From: Steromphala cineraria
Lineage: Eukaryota > Mollusca > Gastropoda > Trochida > Trochidae
Reading direction: 5' to 3'
DNA: 64,000 bases
NCBI GenBank assembly: GCA_916613615.1
Contig: OU744725.1
Span: 52,571,575-52,635,574, forward strand
Below the pieces are notes generated by a model, which was given only the letters and a program-made list of their open reading frames with translations, had not been told where the DNA came from and searched no databases. Positions 12,050 through 23,659 of the stretch are shown here, piece by piece. The translations under genes and the position numbers were made by a program. How positions within the stretch are numbered: position 1 is the stretch's first letter; each line of letters opens with the position of its first letter.

Positions 12050-13050
12050 TCTAATAATAAGTTATAACCTTGATAACTACAAAACTTACAAAAGCTTACT
12101 AAATGTCATTTGGTCTTCAGTAAAAAAATTCTTACCTGTCTGTCAAATCGTTTTTCCGATCTCTTCATGAAGTTGGAATTCATTATTTGAAACGGCCTGA
12201 TTTAAACTCACATTGTAGGAATTGAGCAGTCCATGTTAAGAGAAATCTATTCCAGTAAACTTTCGTTTCAATTTACAGGTATGAAAACGCTGCAGTCATT
12301 TGCCTATGAAGCCTAATGTTATAAAACCCCGCTTAGTCTAAATGACAGTTTTCCAGGAAGAATTCCTTCAAATCGTTGTCGTCTGCCCACGCCGACAATG
12401 AAACCACGCCCTTTTGTAGTCACGTGATAGCACGCGGATTTCGTGCAAAGCAGTTTTCAGCAGGAAATCAGATCAATACAGTTGTTTGCGATTATATATA
12501 TATGAATACAAACTTTAAGGATAAGAAGATTCAATTATTTTCCAACGGTCTATGGATTCTGATCAAAATTGTTATATTTCACATAATTTTAGAATCATGA
12601 AAAAAAAGGAGAAAAGGTTAACGATAACGAAATGAAGGACAAGTTCATATCTTTTTCTCTTAAAAGAAAGTTTATTTGCATCAAAAGCCTACATATAAAT
12701 TTCCTATTTTACACATTATTTTAGAATCATGCAAAGAGGAAAAAAACCGTCTAATTAACAATAACGGAATCATGAAGGAACAGTTAATAACGTTTTCAAG
12801 TAAAAGAACGTTTATTTGCATAAAAAGGCTACATCTAATTTCCTAGAATGTCATAATAAGTTGAACGATAATGCTTTAGAATATTGAAGAATTATGTTTT
12901 TTAGCATTTGCAGACGTTGATTCAATTTTCATATATTGAATGATGCTATTTAAAGATATTGATTTTCACTCTGGTTCTATTAACACATATTCATGATGGT
13001 ATTTACATATACATTAATGAATGGTGGTATTTTATACAATGAATTATGGT
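12050..13050. other. Intergenic stretch without recognised features
   Basis: AT-rich. A short segment ending with a run of A and then an ACG...TTTGCAT motif occurs twice (about 12595-12690 and 12725-12840), suggesting a local duplication of about 130 bp. Confidence 0.35.
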
Positions 13051-13059
13051 ATATAATAA

Positions 13060-13356
13060 ATGGTTCCAATTGAAAGACAATGTATTTAAACTAAAGGGGG
13101 CAGTACTAATTCAAATATATAACGTAAAGTTTAGCCATGCGATTTATTTTTCTTACACAAAATGAATCATATTAAAGGTGTTCACACAAAATGGCCGCCA
13201 ATGGATTTTATGTGAATCTTCATACTTTTTCCTCTGACAATGGATGATTGGCTTGTGTAATGAGATTTTTGACAACGTCAAAATAATACATTTATCATTA
13301 AATTGCTATTATCAGTGAAAATTTTAAAATATAAAATTATAAAAAAAACGTGCCTA
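13060..13356 (+). mobile_element. TTAA-MITE family 1, truncated copy
   Basis: Shares the interior TGGTTCCAATTGAAAGAC ... ATGGCCGCCAATGG ... AACGTGC with complete copies elsewhere, but lacks the AGGGGCAG terminus on the left and the CTGCCCCT end on the right. Confidence 0.75.
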
Positions 13357-15180
13357 ACTTTTTAATGAAAATAACTATGTAAACAAAATATGGAATGATA
13401 GTATTTACAAATGATGTTAATAACTTATATTGAGATATGACATATACAGATATTGATGATATTTACTTACAATTAATGATGGTAATAATAGATATGGATT
13501 TTTTCAATTAGCATTTACAATTATCGAATGATGCTATAAACATATATTGAATCATTAAATGAAGGCGTTTTATTGAATCTACCAAAACACTGGGAAGGGG
13601 ACATCTTGCTGTAACTCCCTTTGGAACTCGTGCCATTAAAAGACTTAGTACAATCAATATTCAAAATTGCTTCAATAAAAACAACAAAGCAACATTTGGG
13701 ACTACTGGTCTTGATTGTGAGTTATTAAAGTGACATTCCGTGACTTTCGTAATAATTTTGTATCAAAACAATTTTTCATTCAAAACATCTAACGTGTTCA
13801 TCTCTAAATGCAAATATGAACATCGCTCTAAAAAAAACTAAATGATTCTTTTCAGATCTTTTTTCCTCGATACAGTCAACCATTCATGATGTTTGAAATG
13901 TAAGTCAATGATTCAAATAGTACCGTAAGTTAAGATAAGATAAGATAAGATAATACTTTATTATCATGGAGGAAATTCTTTTTAAAACGGCCTCATACAC
14001 ACATGGCTCACATTGTACAACTACATTGTTCATGTAGGTGTTGTAGCATAATACGGTCTGTGCATTGATTTTCTCTTATTAGGGGTCACCGGGCCACCAA
14101 AGCTATATTGATATAATAATTGCAATGATGTTATTACGATTTTATGATGTCAAATTTTATTAATCGTCATGATCATCTTCAGATAAGTAACCTAAATTAA
14201 TCTGAATAAGTACAAAAACTTTCGGCTCGCACGAGGTTTATCAAAATCTTATTACCTGTCCAAAGATTTACCTGTATTTATGCTTTGAGAAACACTGTGA
14301 AGGAATTCATATGTCACACAGAGTTTGGTTTTAACTTTTCTAATTTGAATAGTTCAACTCTATGTAGGTAATTAAATTGCGTTTTTAATTACGTTTACCT
14401 TGAATTAGATGTACCTGTTATTACTTGGCCGGCTATATTTGTCTCTACTGAAGTTTAATTATACGAATTACTTTGACATGTTTGAGTCGATATCAAAACT
14501 CGGTAACCAAGGCAATAAGGCTAGTTTATCTGGGAGGAAATACGAAGGGATTGTCAAGTATTAATGGGTGGGAAATTATGACATTAATGAAGCTACTGTA
14601 GAAAGAAGTAATAACATAATTCTGTCATAAATCTCAAAATATGTTCAATTATCTCTCTTCTGAAAAGTGACATCGCAGAAAATGTTTGCAAATGATTTAT
14701 GAAAAAAATATGTGGTCCCATATCCCAATATCCCACTTTTGGACTTATAACAACTCCGACAGGGGATTACGTACCCTGGTCATATTCCATCGTGACCTTT
14801 CAAAGAACCGCCTTCAAGGAGAGGGTATTTTAAGTGATTTCAATCCTTTTCCAAGTGAATAAAATGGTTTAAACCACCAATAACTGCCCGCTACCAAAAT
14901 ACAAAAATGATAGCAGAATTAATAGTAATAATGATGTGAAAATTTTGTTTCCGAGTGCCAATCAACTTTTGTCAAGAAACGAGTTTTTTTCTAGCACGAG
15001 TTCTCGTATTTCGTCGCCTGTGACATCATAACTGTTGTTCGTGACGTCAATGTAGCCGATCGTCGGAAGGGAAGAGGATGTGTTTTCTCCGTACATTTTT
15101 CAATGTTATTCAAATTGATTAAAATCATTCATTTAAAAAAATGTTTTATTAGAGAGTCAACGCCATTTCAGCAGACATCC
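13357..15180. other. Intergenic stretch with a TAAGA microsatellite
   Basis: No gene recognised. At about 13930-13955 there are five TAAGA-type pentamers. The remainder is AT-rich unique-looking sequence. Confidence 0.45.
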
Positions 15181-15186
15181 CCTTAA

Positions 15187-15720
15187 AGGGGCAATAGCAC
15201 GTTTTTGATAAAATATAAGGTGATGTCAAGAAAATGAAAATAAATGGTTCCAATTGAAAGACAATGTAATAAAACGAAATTAACCAAATATCTCTCGCGA
15301 TCTCTTTCTGTTACATTTTCATTGAGGATAATGTTTTGTTTTCGCTATTGCTTTTTAACACTTTGTCATGCTTTTATTCCTATTTCGATTTTACTTTTAG
15401 CTGAACATAAGATCAGAAAGTATTGTACACAGTATCTCATTAAGCTCGGTTATAAGAATGGACTTTAAAGGGGCAATACAGCTGTACTATGTTTTGATGG
15501 GGAACATAAGGTGAAATATAAGGTCAGGAAAATTGAAAGACAATGTATTTAAACTAAATAAAGCAAAAATATAATGTAAAAGTTAGCCATGCGATTCCTT
15601 TTTATTGCACAAAATGAATTAAAGGTGTTCACAAAAAAAGGCAGCCAATGGACTTTATGTGAAACCTCAACATTTTGTCTCTGATAATGGTCAATATAGT
15701 AAATTAATAGGGAATAAATA
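15187..15720 (+). mobile_element. TTAA-MITE family 1, rearranged double copy
   Basis: TTAA then AGGGGCAATAGCACG opens a first fragment that diverges from the family after about 80 bp. A second start, TTTAAAGGGGCAATAC, occurs at about 15468, followed by a degenerate family-1 body (ATGCGATTCC, AATGAATTAAAGGTG). The divergent middle (15270-15470) reappears inverted at about 17255-17400. Confidence 0.6.
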
Positions 15721-16004
15721 CTGCATCAGAAAAGGTCTCGTGCACTTTGTCAATGTGAATGACCTCTACTCTGATCCTATTTCAAAGACAAATTCGTGTC
15801 CTTGTTCGGAAGCAGGTTTTCAACATTGATCAACGTTATCTTATCTGAACACAAATCTCTTATAAAGGAAGTAATTCTGTTTAAAGTATAGCATTGCGCT
15901 GTATATTGAGGCCAGTTTAGGTCACTGGCACCAAATGATATTACTTACAATGACTTTCAGAAAATGGTGAATTTCGCTTAATTAGTACATAAATGCGTTT
16001 GCTT

Positions 16005-16410
16005 TATTTTATTAAGATGTTTATAATGCAATCCATTGCTATGTAACTTGCAATTGTCGGGAAAAGTCATAAACACCCTCCCATCCCAGAGTATACTCTA
16101 ATGAAATCAAGAAATCGTAAAAATGAATGAAAGTCACCATTTCCTACGATTTCTTGATTTCATTAAGATGCTTATATATAGATGCAATTCATTGCTATGA
16201 AACCTGAAAATGTCGGCAGAATTATCAACACTCTCCCATCCCAGATCTAGAGGTATACTTTAATGAAATCAATAAATTGTAAAAAAAATTGGTGTTGTCA
16301 TTATTTGCTACGATTGATTGATTTCATTGAGATGCTTATATAGATGCAATGCATTGTTATGACACTCATTAGGCAGAAATTATTAACCCCCTCCCGTCCC
16401 AGAGCTATAC
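16005..16410. repeat. Three degenerate tandem copies, period about 151-164 bp
   Basis: Each copy contains ATTAAGATG or ATTGAGATG, then TGCAAT..ATTGCTATG, then CTCCCATCCCAGA, then TAATGAAATCAA. The copies start near 16011, 16162 and 16326. Within each, TGAAATCAAGAAATCG and CGATTTCTTGATTTCA form an inverted pair. Confidence 0.68.
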
Positions 16411-16489
16411 TATTACTAAAGTCTGTTAAAACCTCTGTTTTTATACGAGCAGTTTTGGAGTTAGAAAGGGAGAAGTCTGCATAGAATCA

Positions 16490-16556
16490 TTTAAGTGAGT
16501 GAGTGAGTTATTGTTTAGCGCCGCTTGGGCAATATTGCAGCCATTAGCGGCGAGAG
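16490..16556 (+). repeat. Short molluscan-type hairpin repeat
   Basis: GTGAGTGAGTGAG is followed by AGCGCCGCTTGGGCAATATT and CAGCCATTAGCGGCG; the GCCGCT/AGCGGC ends can pair. Related sequence lies inside both copies of the 2.8 kb transposon (about 8070-8125 and 59895-59950). Confidence 0.55.
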
Positions 16557-16635
16557 AATCATTTAAAGTCAGGTGTGCAATCAACGGTGCCGTTTCATAA
16601 GAATAATTTCGAAAGACCGAATGCTTCTTGAAAAC

Positions 16636-16900
16636 CAGTCTAAGTAAACCTAGCCTCAATAATACCAGTTTAACTCCGATAGTGAGTCTATAAAGTTCTT
16701 GTAGAGGGTCGCGTCAGCCGGCCTTTTTGCGACCTGTGACCCTCCAAAGTTATTCGTGCGAAGGTAGACTATTGTGGCTTGGTAAGATGAGTTCTGATTG
16801 GTATATTCGATACATGGGCTGACGCGACCCGCTACTAGACCTTTATAGACGCAATATCGGAGTGAAACAGGTTATATTGAGGTTAGGTTTACTTAGACTG
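16636..16900. mobile_element. Long-TIR MITE with 9-bp TSD, family 2, copy A
   Basis: Termini are CAGTCTAAGTAAACCTAG and its inverse, with long arms that include GAGGGTCGCGTCAGC. A perfect 9-bp TSD, CTTGAAAAC, lies at 16627-16635 and 16901-16909. Long arms and a 9-bp TSD point to a Mutator-like origin. Confidence 0.87.
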
Positions 16901-17139
16901 CTTGAAAACTATAATGAATTCGGCAATGCATGGTATCTTATGGCGACGGAATCATGACATAGGATTGATTATTCAGAATCCCGAGAACTGCACGTATTGC
17001 AACAGATTTAAGGTCAGGTTTAGGATTTGAGCTTTCTCTGCTGGGAAGAAAGTGAAATAATCTTGTTTCGGTTATGACGTTGTGAAGATTTGTGTATTAC
17101 TGAATTGGATTTCTCTGGATCATTGCTTGTAAACATCTC

Positions 17140-17400
17140 TTCCTTGCATCATTTAGTTTGAATACATTGACTTTCAATTGGAACCAATTATTTTCATTTT
17201 CCTGCCATCACCTTTTATTCTCCGAAAAAACGTGCTATTGCCACTTTAAAGCCCATTCTTATAACCGAGCTTAATTGGATACTGTGTATATTCTTCAACA
17301 ATAAAAGTTTCTTTCTGATGTTATGTCCAGCGAAAATCAAACCGAAATGGGATTAAAAAGCAAACAGAAAGAGATTGGGTGATCCGTCACTTGAAAGAGA
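17140..17400 (-). mobile_element. TTAA-MITE family 1 fragment, inverted
   Basis: TTTCAATTGGAACCA ... CCTGCCATCACC ... CGTGCTATTGCC is the inverse of the family-1 start. It continues into sequence that is the inverse of 15270-15470, so the two loci share a composite structure. Confidence 0.6.
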
Positions 17401-17687
17401 TACCAACCTTTTAGTAGTGTGACATTTCAAGGCTTTATCGTTTGATATTTCGTGGGTGGAAATAAAGACAGCAGAATCCAAAAAGCTGATTCATGTGTCT
17501 GTTAATTGGATGGAGTGACATTGTACGCTATCACCGTCTGATATTGTATCATGCAAACAACTACAGCTGCATCCAAAAAGTGCATTCACCTTGTAAAAAA
17601 AACCCAATGTAATTTTAATGTCTAAGATTTTCTGTAACAAGCGGATGATTTTTGTTCAGAAAGTAACATTCAAGCTGACAATGCCTT

Positions 17688-17939
17688 ATCTTCCTACGCA
17701 GGGCCTAAAAACCCAGTTTCTGAACTGTCAGTTTTATGCCTTGCTGCCGACCCTTGAGTTTTCTGTGCTTTCTCTCTAGCTTACTTTTAGAGAAAGCAAT
17801 AGTCTAATCAGAAAGTAACTGGAGGTTGCTACCAATCGTTTGTATGGGCGCTGATATCAGCACAGAAGATTCATGGATCGGCAGCAAGGCATAAACGGAC
17901 AGTTCGGAAACTGGCGTTTTAGGTTTTGCGTTGGAAGAT
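17688..17939. mobile_element. Inverted-repeat MITE, family 8, copy A
   Basis: The left arm runs ATCTTCCTACGCA ... CAGTTTCTGAACTGTC ... GCCTTGCTGCCGA. The right arm is its near inverse (CGGCAGCAAGGC ... GACAGTTCGGAAACTG ... GGAAGAT). Another copy is in an OSCP1 intron (46625-46809). No reliable TSD could be read. Confidence 0.75.
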
Positions 17940-18248
17940 GATACTTTTTCTTATTCCAATCATGCTTTGTTGATTATCTATAAACGTAATGTTGGAACCG
18001 TCTATATCAACCAAAATGCGACAAACCATCACAAATTTCAAAAGTCTAGCTTTTGGTTTAGAGGAGTAGTCAAAACACGACTTTAATGTGCAAGGATAAT
18101 CTAATTGCACACAGTTTGATCTCAATGATAAGTATAACCCTGTACCGTCCAATATTACGATTGACCACAAACTCGTTTTTTACAGTTTAAAAAGGTGAAA
18201 AATAAACAGACAAAGGGTTGATTTGCACAAACCCCTGATAGCGCTTAA

Positions 18249-18609
18249 AGGGGCAGTAACACGTTTTTGAAAATTGTATATTTCTAATTTTTCTCTGATA
18301 ATTGTACGTTAATGCTAAATAAATTCTTTTGATTGTGTCCAAAATCTCATTACACAAACCAATCATCCAAAGTCAGAGGACAAATAATAACAATTCACAA
18401 AGAGACCACTGGTGACCATTTTTGTGTGAACACCTTTAATTGGTTTTGTGTAAGAAAAAGTAATCGCATGGCTGAAATTTACATTATATATTTGATTAAT
18501 ACTGCTTCTTTTAGTTTAAATAGATTGTCTTTCAATTGGAACCATTTATTTTCATTTTCCTGACATCACCTTATATTCCCCCTAAAAACATGCTACTCGT
18601 GCTGCCCCT
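18249..18609 (-). mobile_element. TTAA-MITE family 1, full copy
   Basis: Flanked by TTAA on both sides (18245-18248 and 18610-18613) with AGGGGCAGTAACACG and CTGCCCCT ends. Orientation is opposite to the copies at 22217, 30437, 34185 and 40796. Confidence 0.88.
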
Positions 18610-18649
18610 TTAACAAAATTGCTTCCTTATCCAATATCGTTATTGTGAC

Positions 18650-21278
18650 CATCCATGGCCTATATTTTCGAAGCTATTATCACCATTATAAATCATTATT
18701 ACCATTATAAATCATTTACTGCATGGCCATCCATGGTCCATATTTTCGAAGCTATTATCACCATTATAAATCATTATTATCACCATTATAAATCATTTAC
18801 TGCATGGCCATCCATGGTCCATATTTTCGAAGCTATTATCACCATTATAAATCATTGACTGCATGGCCATCCATGGTCCATATTTTCGAAGCTATTATCA
18901 CCATTATAAATCATTGACTGCATGGCCATCCATGGTCCATATTTTCGAAACTATTATCACCATTATAAATCATTTACTGCATGGCCATCCTTGGTCCATA
19001 TTTTCGAAACTATTATCACCATTATAAATCATTGACTGCATGGCCATCCTTGGTCCATATTTTCGAAACTATTATCACCATTATACATCATTGACTGCAT
19101 GGCCATCCATGGTCCATATTTTCGAAGCTATTATCACCATTATAAATCATTTACTGCATGGCCATCCTTGGTCCATATTTTCGAAGCTATTATCACCATT
19201 ATAAATCATTGACTGCATGGCCATCCTTGGTCCATATTTTCGAAGCTATTATCACCATTATAAATCATTTACTGCATGGCCATCCATGGTCCATATTTTC
19301 GAAGCTATTATCACCATTATAAATCATTGACTGCATGGCCATCCATGGTCCATATTTTCGAAGCTATTATCACCATTATAAATCATTATTATCACCATTA
19401 TAGATCATTGACTGCATGGCCATCCTTGGTCCATATTTTCAAAAACTATTATCACCATTATAAATCATTGACTGCATGGCCATCCATGGTCCATATTTTC
19501 GAAGCTATTATCACCATTATAAATCGTTGACTGCATGGCCATCCATGGTCCATATTTTCGAAGCTATTATCACCATTATAAATCATTGACTGCATGGCCA
19601 TCCTTGGTACATATTTTCGAAGCTATTATCACCATTATAAATCATTGACTGCATGGCCATCCTTGGTCCATATTTTCGAAACTATTATCACCATTATACA
19701 TCATTGACTGCATGGCCATCCTTGGTCCATATTTTCGAAGCTATTATCACCATTATAAATCATTGACTGCATGGCCATCCGTGGTCCATATTTTCGAAGC
19801 TATTATCACCATTATAAATCATTATTATCACCATTATAAATCATATACTGCATGGCCATCCATGGTCCATATTTTCGAAGCTATTATCACCATTATAAAT
19901 CATTGACTGCATGGCCATCCATGGTCCATATTTTCGAAGCTATTATCGCCATTATAAATCATTGACTGCATGGCCATCCTTGGTCCATATTTTCGAAACT
20001 ATTATCACCATTATAAATCATTGACTGCATGGCCATCCTTGGTCCATATTTTCGACGCTATTATCACCATTATAAATCATTATTATCACCATTATACATC
20101 ATTTACTGCATGGCCATCCATGGTCCATATTTTCGAAGCTATTATCACCATTATAAATCATTATCATCACAATTATAAATCATTTACTGCATGGCCATCC
20201 ATGGTCCATATTTTCGACGCTATTATCACCATTATAAATCATTATTATCACCGTTATTAATCATTGACTGCATGGCCATCCTTGGTCCATATTTTCGAAA
20301 CTATTATCACCATTATACATCATTGACTGCATGGCCATCCTTGGTCCATATTTTCGACGCTATTATCACCATTATAAATCATTATTATCACCATTATACA
20401 TCATTTACTGCATGGCCATCCATGGTCCATATTTTCGAAGCTATTATCACCATTATAAATCATTATTATCACAATTATAAATCATTTACTGCATGGCCAT
20501 CCATGGTCCATATTTTCGACGCTATTATCACCATTATAAATCATTATTATCACCATTATTAATCATTGACTGCATGGCCATCCATGGTCCATATTTTCGA
20601 AGCTATTATCACCATTATAAATCATTATTATCACCATTATAAATCATTTACTGCATGGCCATCCGTGGTCCATATTTTCGAAGCTATTATCACCATTATA
20701 AATCATTGACTGCATGGCCATCCATGGTCCATATTTTCGAAGCTATTATCGCCATTATAAATCATTGACTGCATGGCCATCCTTGGTCCATATTTTCGAA
20801 ACTATTATCACCATTATAAATCATTGACTGCATGGCCATCCGTGGTCCATATTTTCGAAGCTATTATCACCATTATAAATCGTTATTGTCACCATTATAA
20901 ATCATTTACTGCATGGCCATCCATGGTCCATATTTTCGAAGCTATTATCGCCATTATAAATCATTGACTGCATGGCCATCCATGGTCCATATTTTCGAAG
21001 CTATTATCACAATTATAAACCATTGACTGCATGGCCATCCATGGCCCATATTTTCGACGCTATTATCACCATTATAAACCATTGACTGCATGGCCATCCA
21101 TGGTCCATATTTTCGAAGCTATTATCACAATTATAAACCATTGACTGCATGGCCATCCATGGCCCATATTTTCGAAGCTATTATCACCATTATAAATCAT
21201 TGACTGCATGGCCATCCATGGTCCATATTTTCGAAGCTATTATCACAATTATAAACCATTGACTGCATGGTGATTAGA
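18650..21278. repeat. Minisatellite array, 59-bp and 81-bp units
   Basis: About 39 units, each marked by GCATGGCCATCC and then TCCATATTTTCGAAGC and TATTATCACCATTATAAATC. Most units are 59 bp. Others are 81 bp because the segment TTATTATCACCATTATAAAT is duplicated inside the unit. Variants such as CATGG/CTTGG/GTGG, GAAGC/GAAAC/GACGC and CACC/CACA/CGCC recur in blocks. A three-unit block at 20026-20268 reappears 302 bp later (20328-20570), and dimers of 118 bp recur at 20969-21263. Open frames through the array arise from the repeat and are not considered genes. Confidence 0.96.
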
Positions 21279-22060
21279 ACAACCAACAATTTTTGTGAAT
21301 GAGATGATATAAGTCGTGATCCCCGTGCATATCTTGACCAATGCAATACAATGAAATGGAATTACGAAATTCCTTAATATGTTGATCAAACTTAACTTAC
21401 TCGTTATCAGTTTTATCTAAACTGTTAGGTATAAGACAATCTTCCAAAATATTGTGATCAAATACTTTCCATTTATAATGATCGAAAGGAAATGATATAA
21501 GAGCTGAATTTATATAACTCAATTCAATTTAACTTTATCTAAGTAAAATCGATTCATATTCTATCCCTGAACAAAGATTTACTTACCAGATGACTTGTTT
21601 CGATGCAGAATAGTATTCTTCTATACAATACTGCGTATTTGCAGGTAAAGCCTGTTTACACGAAATATGTAAATTATGAACAATTGCTTAAGAAGCTCTT
21701 GCATTGAATCATATATAGAACAGGTGAATCTTTTCAATTACCTGATAAGCCCTTAATCGTGCAATAAAACGTGATACATATTAACAAAACCTTAAATTAC
21801 ATGTTGTTTAACATACGTAACATTTTACATAAGTAAGAGAGGCTTACTACTACTGGTTCAATTAGCTAATCTTCCAATGCGTCTGTTAGAGAATATTATA
21901 ATTATTTTATTATAATTCTTGTATATTTTCATATGTCAAGTATGTGAAGATACGTGAGTCACTTTTATTCGAAAATAAAGCTGCAAAAAAAAAAGAACCT
22001 TAAAAACAAAACACATGGGTAATCGTGCAAGAAGCGGTCAACTATCACAAATTTCTTTTG
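21279..22060. other. Intergenic stretch without recognised features
   Basis: AT-rich sequence following the minisatellite. No coding, RNA or clear repeat signal. Confidence 0.45.
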
Positions 22061-22067
22061 GCCTTTA

Positions 22068-22706
22068 AAGGGGAGGTCGCACGTTTTTTTTAAATTCCAT
22101 ATGTTCAATGTTTCACTGATAATCGTACATTAATGCTAAATGAATTATTTTGATCCATTGGCGGCCATTTTGGTGTCAATTCCTCTTGTGTAATAAAAAG
22201 GAATCACATCGCTTAAAGGGGCAGTAGCACGTTTTCAGGGGGAATATAAGGTGATGTCAGGAAAAGGAACATAAATGGTTCCAATTGAAAGACAATGTTT
22301 TTAAATAAAAAGAAGCAGCAATAATTCAAATATATAACGTAAAGTTTAGCCATGCGATTCCTTTTTCTTACACAAAATGAATTAAAGGTGTTCACAAAAA
22401 ATGGCCGCCAATGGATTTTATGTGAATCTTTATACTTTGTCCTCTGACTATGGGTGATTGGCTTGTGTTATGAGATTGTTAACACTGTCAATATAATATA
22501 TTTAGCATTAACTTACAATTACAAGTGAAATATTTAAAATATAAAATTATCAAAAAACGTGCTACTGCCCCTTTAACTGTACATAATATATTTGATTTAG
22601 TACTGCATCATTTAGTTTAAATACATTGTCTTTCAATTGGATACATATATTTTCATTTTCCTGACATCACCCTATATTCTCCCTAAAACGTGCTACTGCC
22701 CCTTTA
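22068..22706. mobile_element. Cluster of TTAA-MITE family 1: one complete copy between two partial ones
   Basis: A partial copy (22074-22210, AGGGGAGGTCGCACG start) is followed by a complete copy at 22217-22572, flanked by TTAA at 22213-22216 and 22573-22576. A 3' fragment follows (22577-22704), also ending in CTGCCCCT-TTAA. This suggests repeated insertion at or within the same element. Confidence 0.82.
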
Positions 22707-22768
22707 AGTTTAATGCATAAACAAGAATGGTTGTTTGTCGTGTCAGCATCTTTTGGTAATCTAATATG

Positions 22769-23069
22769 TAGAGTTGTGACGATATATCGATACATCGGGA
22801 ACCGTGATACTTAATCTGACATGTATTGTGATACAATAGCTGTATCGTTGACTTAAAAATTGCTTATTTAAACAGAGACATTATATCTGTATCTAGAGTC
22901 TCTGATTTAAACAATAAATCAAGATGTTTTTCAATGGCATTTGTTTGTTTTTTTCTCTATCGAATACCCTGTAAATAGCGTATCATGGCATGTATTGTAT
23001 CAAATAGGGCCACTCTTTAACATCGTGTTACATATCTTATTATGACATGTCTGTATCGTCACAACTCTA
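22769..23069. mobile_element. hAT-type MITE with perfect 8-bp TSD, second family
   Basis: Termini are TAGAGTTGTGACGATA and TATCGTCACAACTCTA. The 8-bp TSD CTAATATG (22761-22768 and 23070-23077) is perfect. There is no coding capacity. A weaker, older relative (GTTGTAATGATAC, CTTGATTTTATG) may lie at about 41405-41620 in OSCP1 intron 1. Confidence 0.88.
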
Positions 23070-23390
23070 CTAATATGATATCTAACCACATGCAGGAAAA
23101 ATTACGTAAAGATCTACGCACAACCAGGTGTGATCACGCCCAAACTTCGTCATAGAGATGATTTGTGTTTAACTAGGCTTTCATCAAAGGTCAGTCTTCA
23201 TATCAACTTTCAACTTCACGTTATTCTAAACAAATCCCCATTGGTATCAAAATTATCATTCGCTATCAAGAACTCATCATCAGGACTTTTCTCGTGTTAC
23301 TATATCAGTGTATATGTATCCGCGAAGTAGGTACAACACCTTGATATATATCAATATCTCGCATTAAACATTACAAACCAAAGAAATGAG

Positions 23391-23642
23391 CAGTCTAAGT
23401 AAACCTAGCCTCAATATTATCCGTTACACTCCTATACTGAGTCTAGAAAGGCCTAGTAGAGGGTCGCGTCAGCTCACGCATCGAAATGACCAATCAGAAC
23501 TCATCTTACCAAGCCGTCGCACGTGTAACGTTTGGGGATCATGGGTCGCAGAAAGGTCGGCTGACGCGACCCTCTACTAGGCCTTGCTAGACTCAGTATG
23601 GGAGTGAAACGGATAATATTGAGGCTAGGTTTACTTAGGCTG
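23391..23642. mobile_element. Long-TIR MITE with 10-bp TSD, family 2, copy B
   Basis: Same ends as 16636-16900 (CAGTCTAAGTAAACCTAG and GGTTTACTTAGGCTG). The flanking repeat is AAGAAATGAG at 23381-23390 and 23643-23652, a perfect 10-bp TSD. Arms exceed 80 bp. Confidence 0.87.
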
Positions 23643-23659
23643 AAGAAATGAGAATCAAT

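Noticed and set aside
18655..20967. Several open reading frames with WPSMVHIFEAIITIIN-like peptides
   Set aside because: They are translations of the 59/81-bp minisatellite. Because 59 is not a multiple of three, frames shift between units; there is no start context or splice structure.
18650..21278. CRISPR-like array
   Set aside because: Units are contiguous without unique spacers, and the host is eukaryotic; it is a minisatellite.
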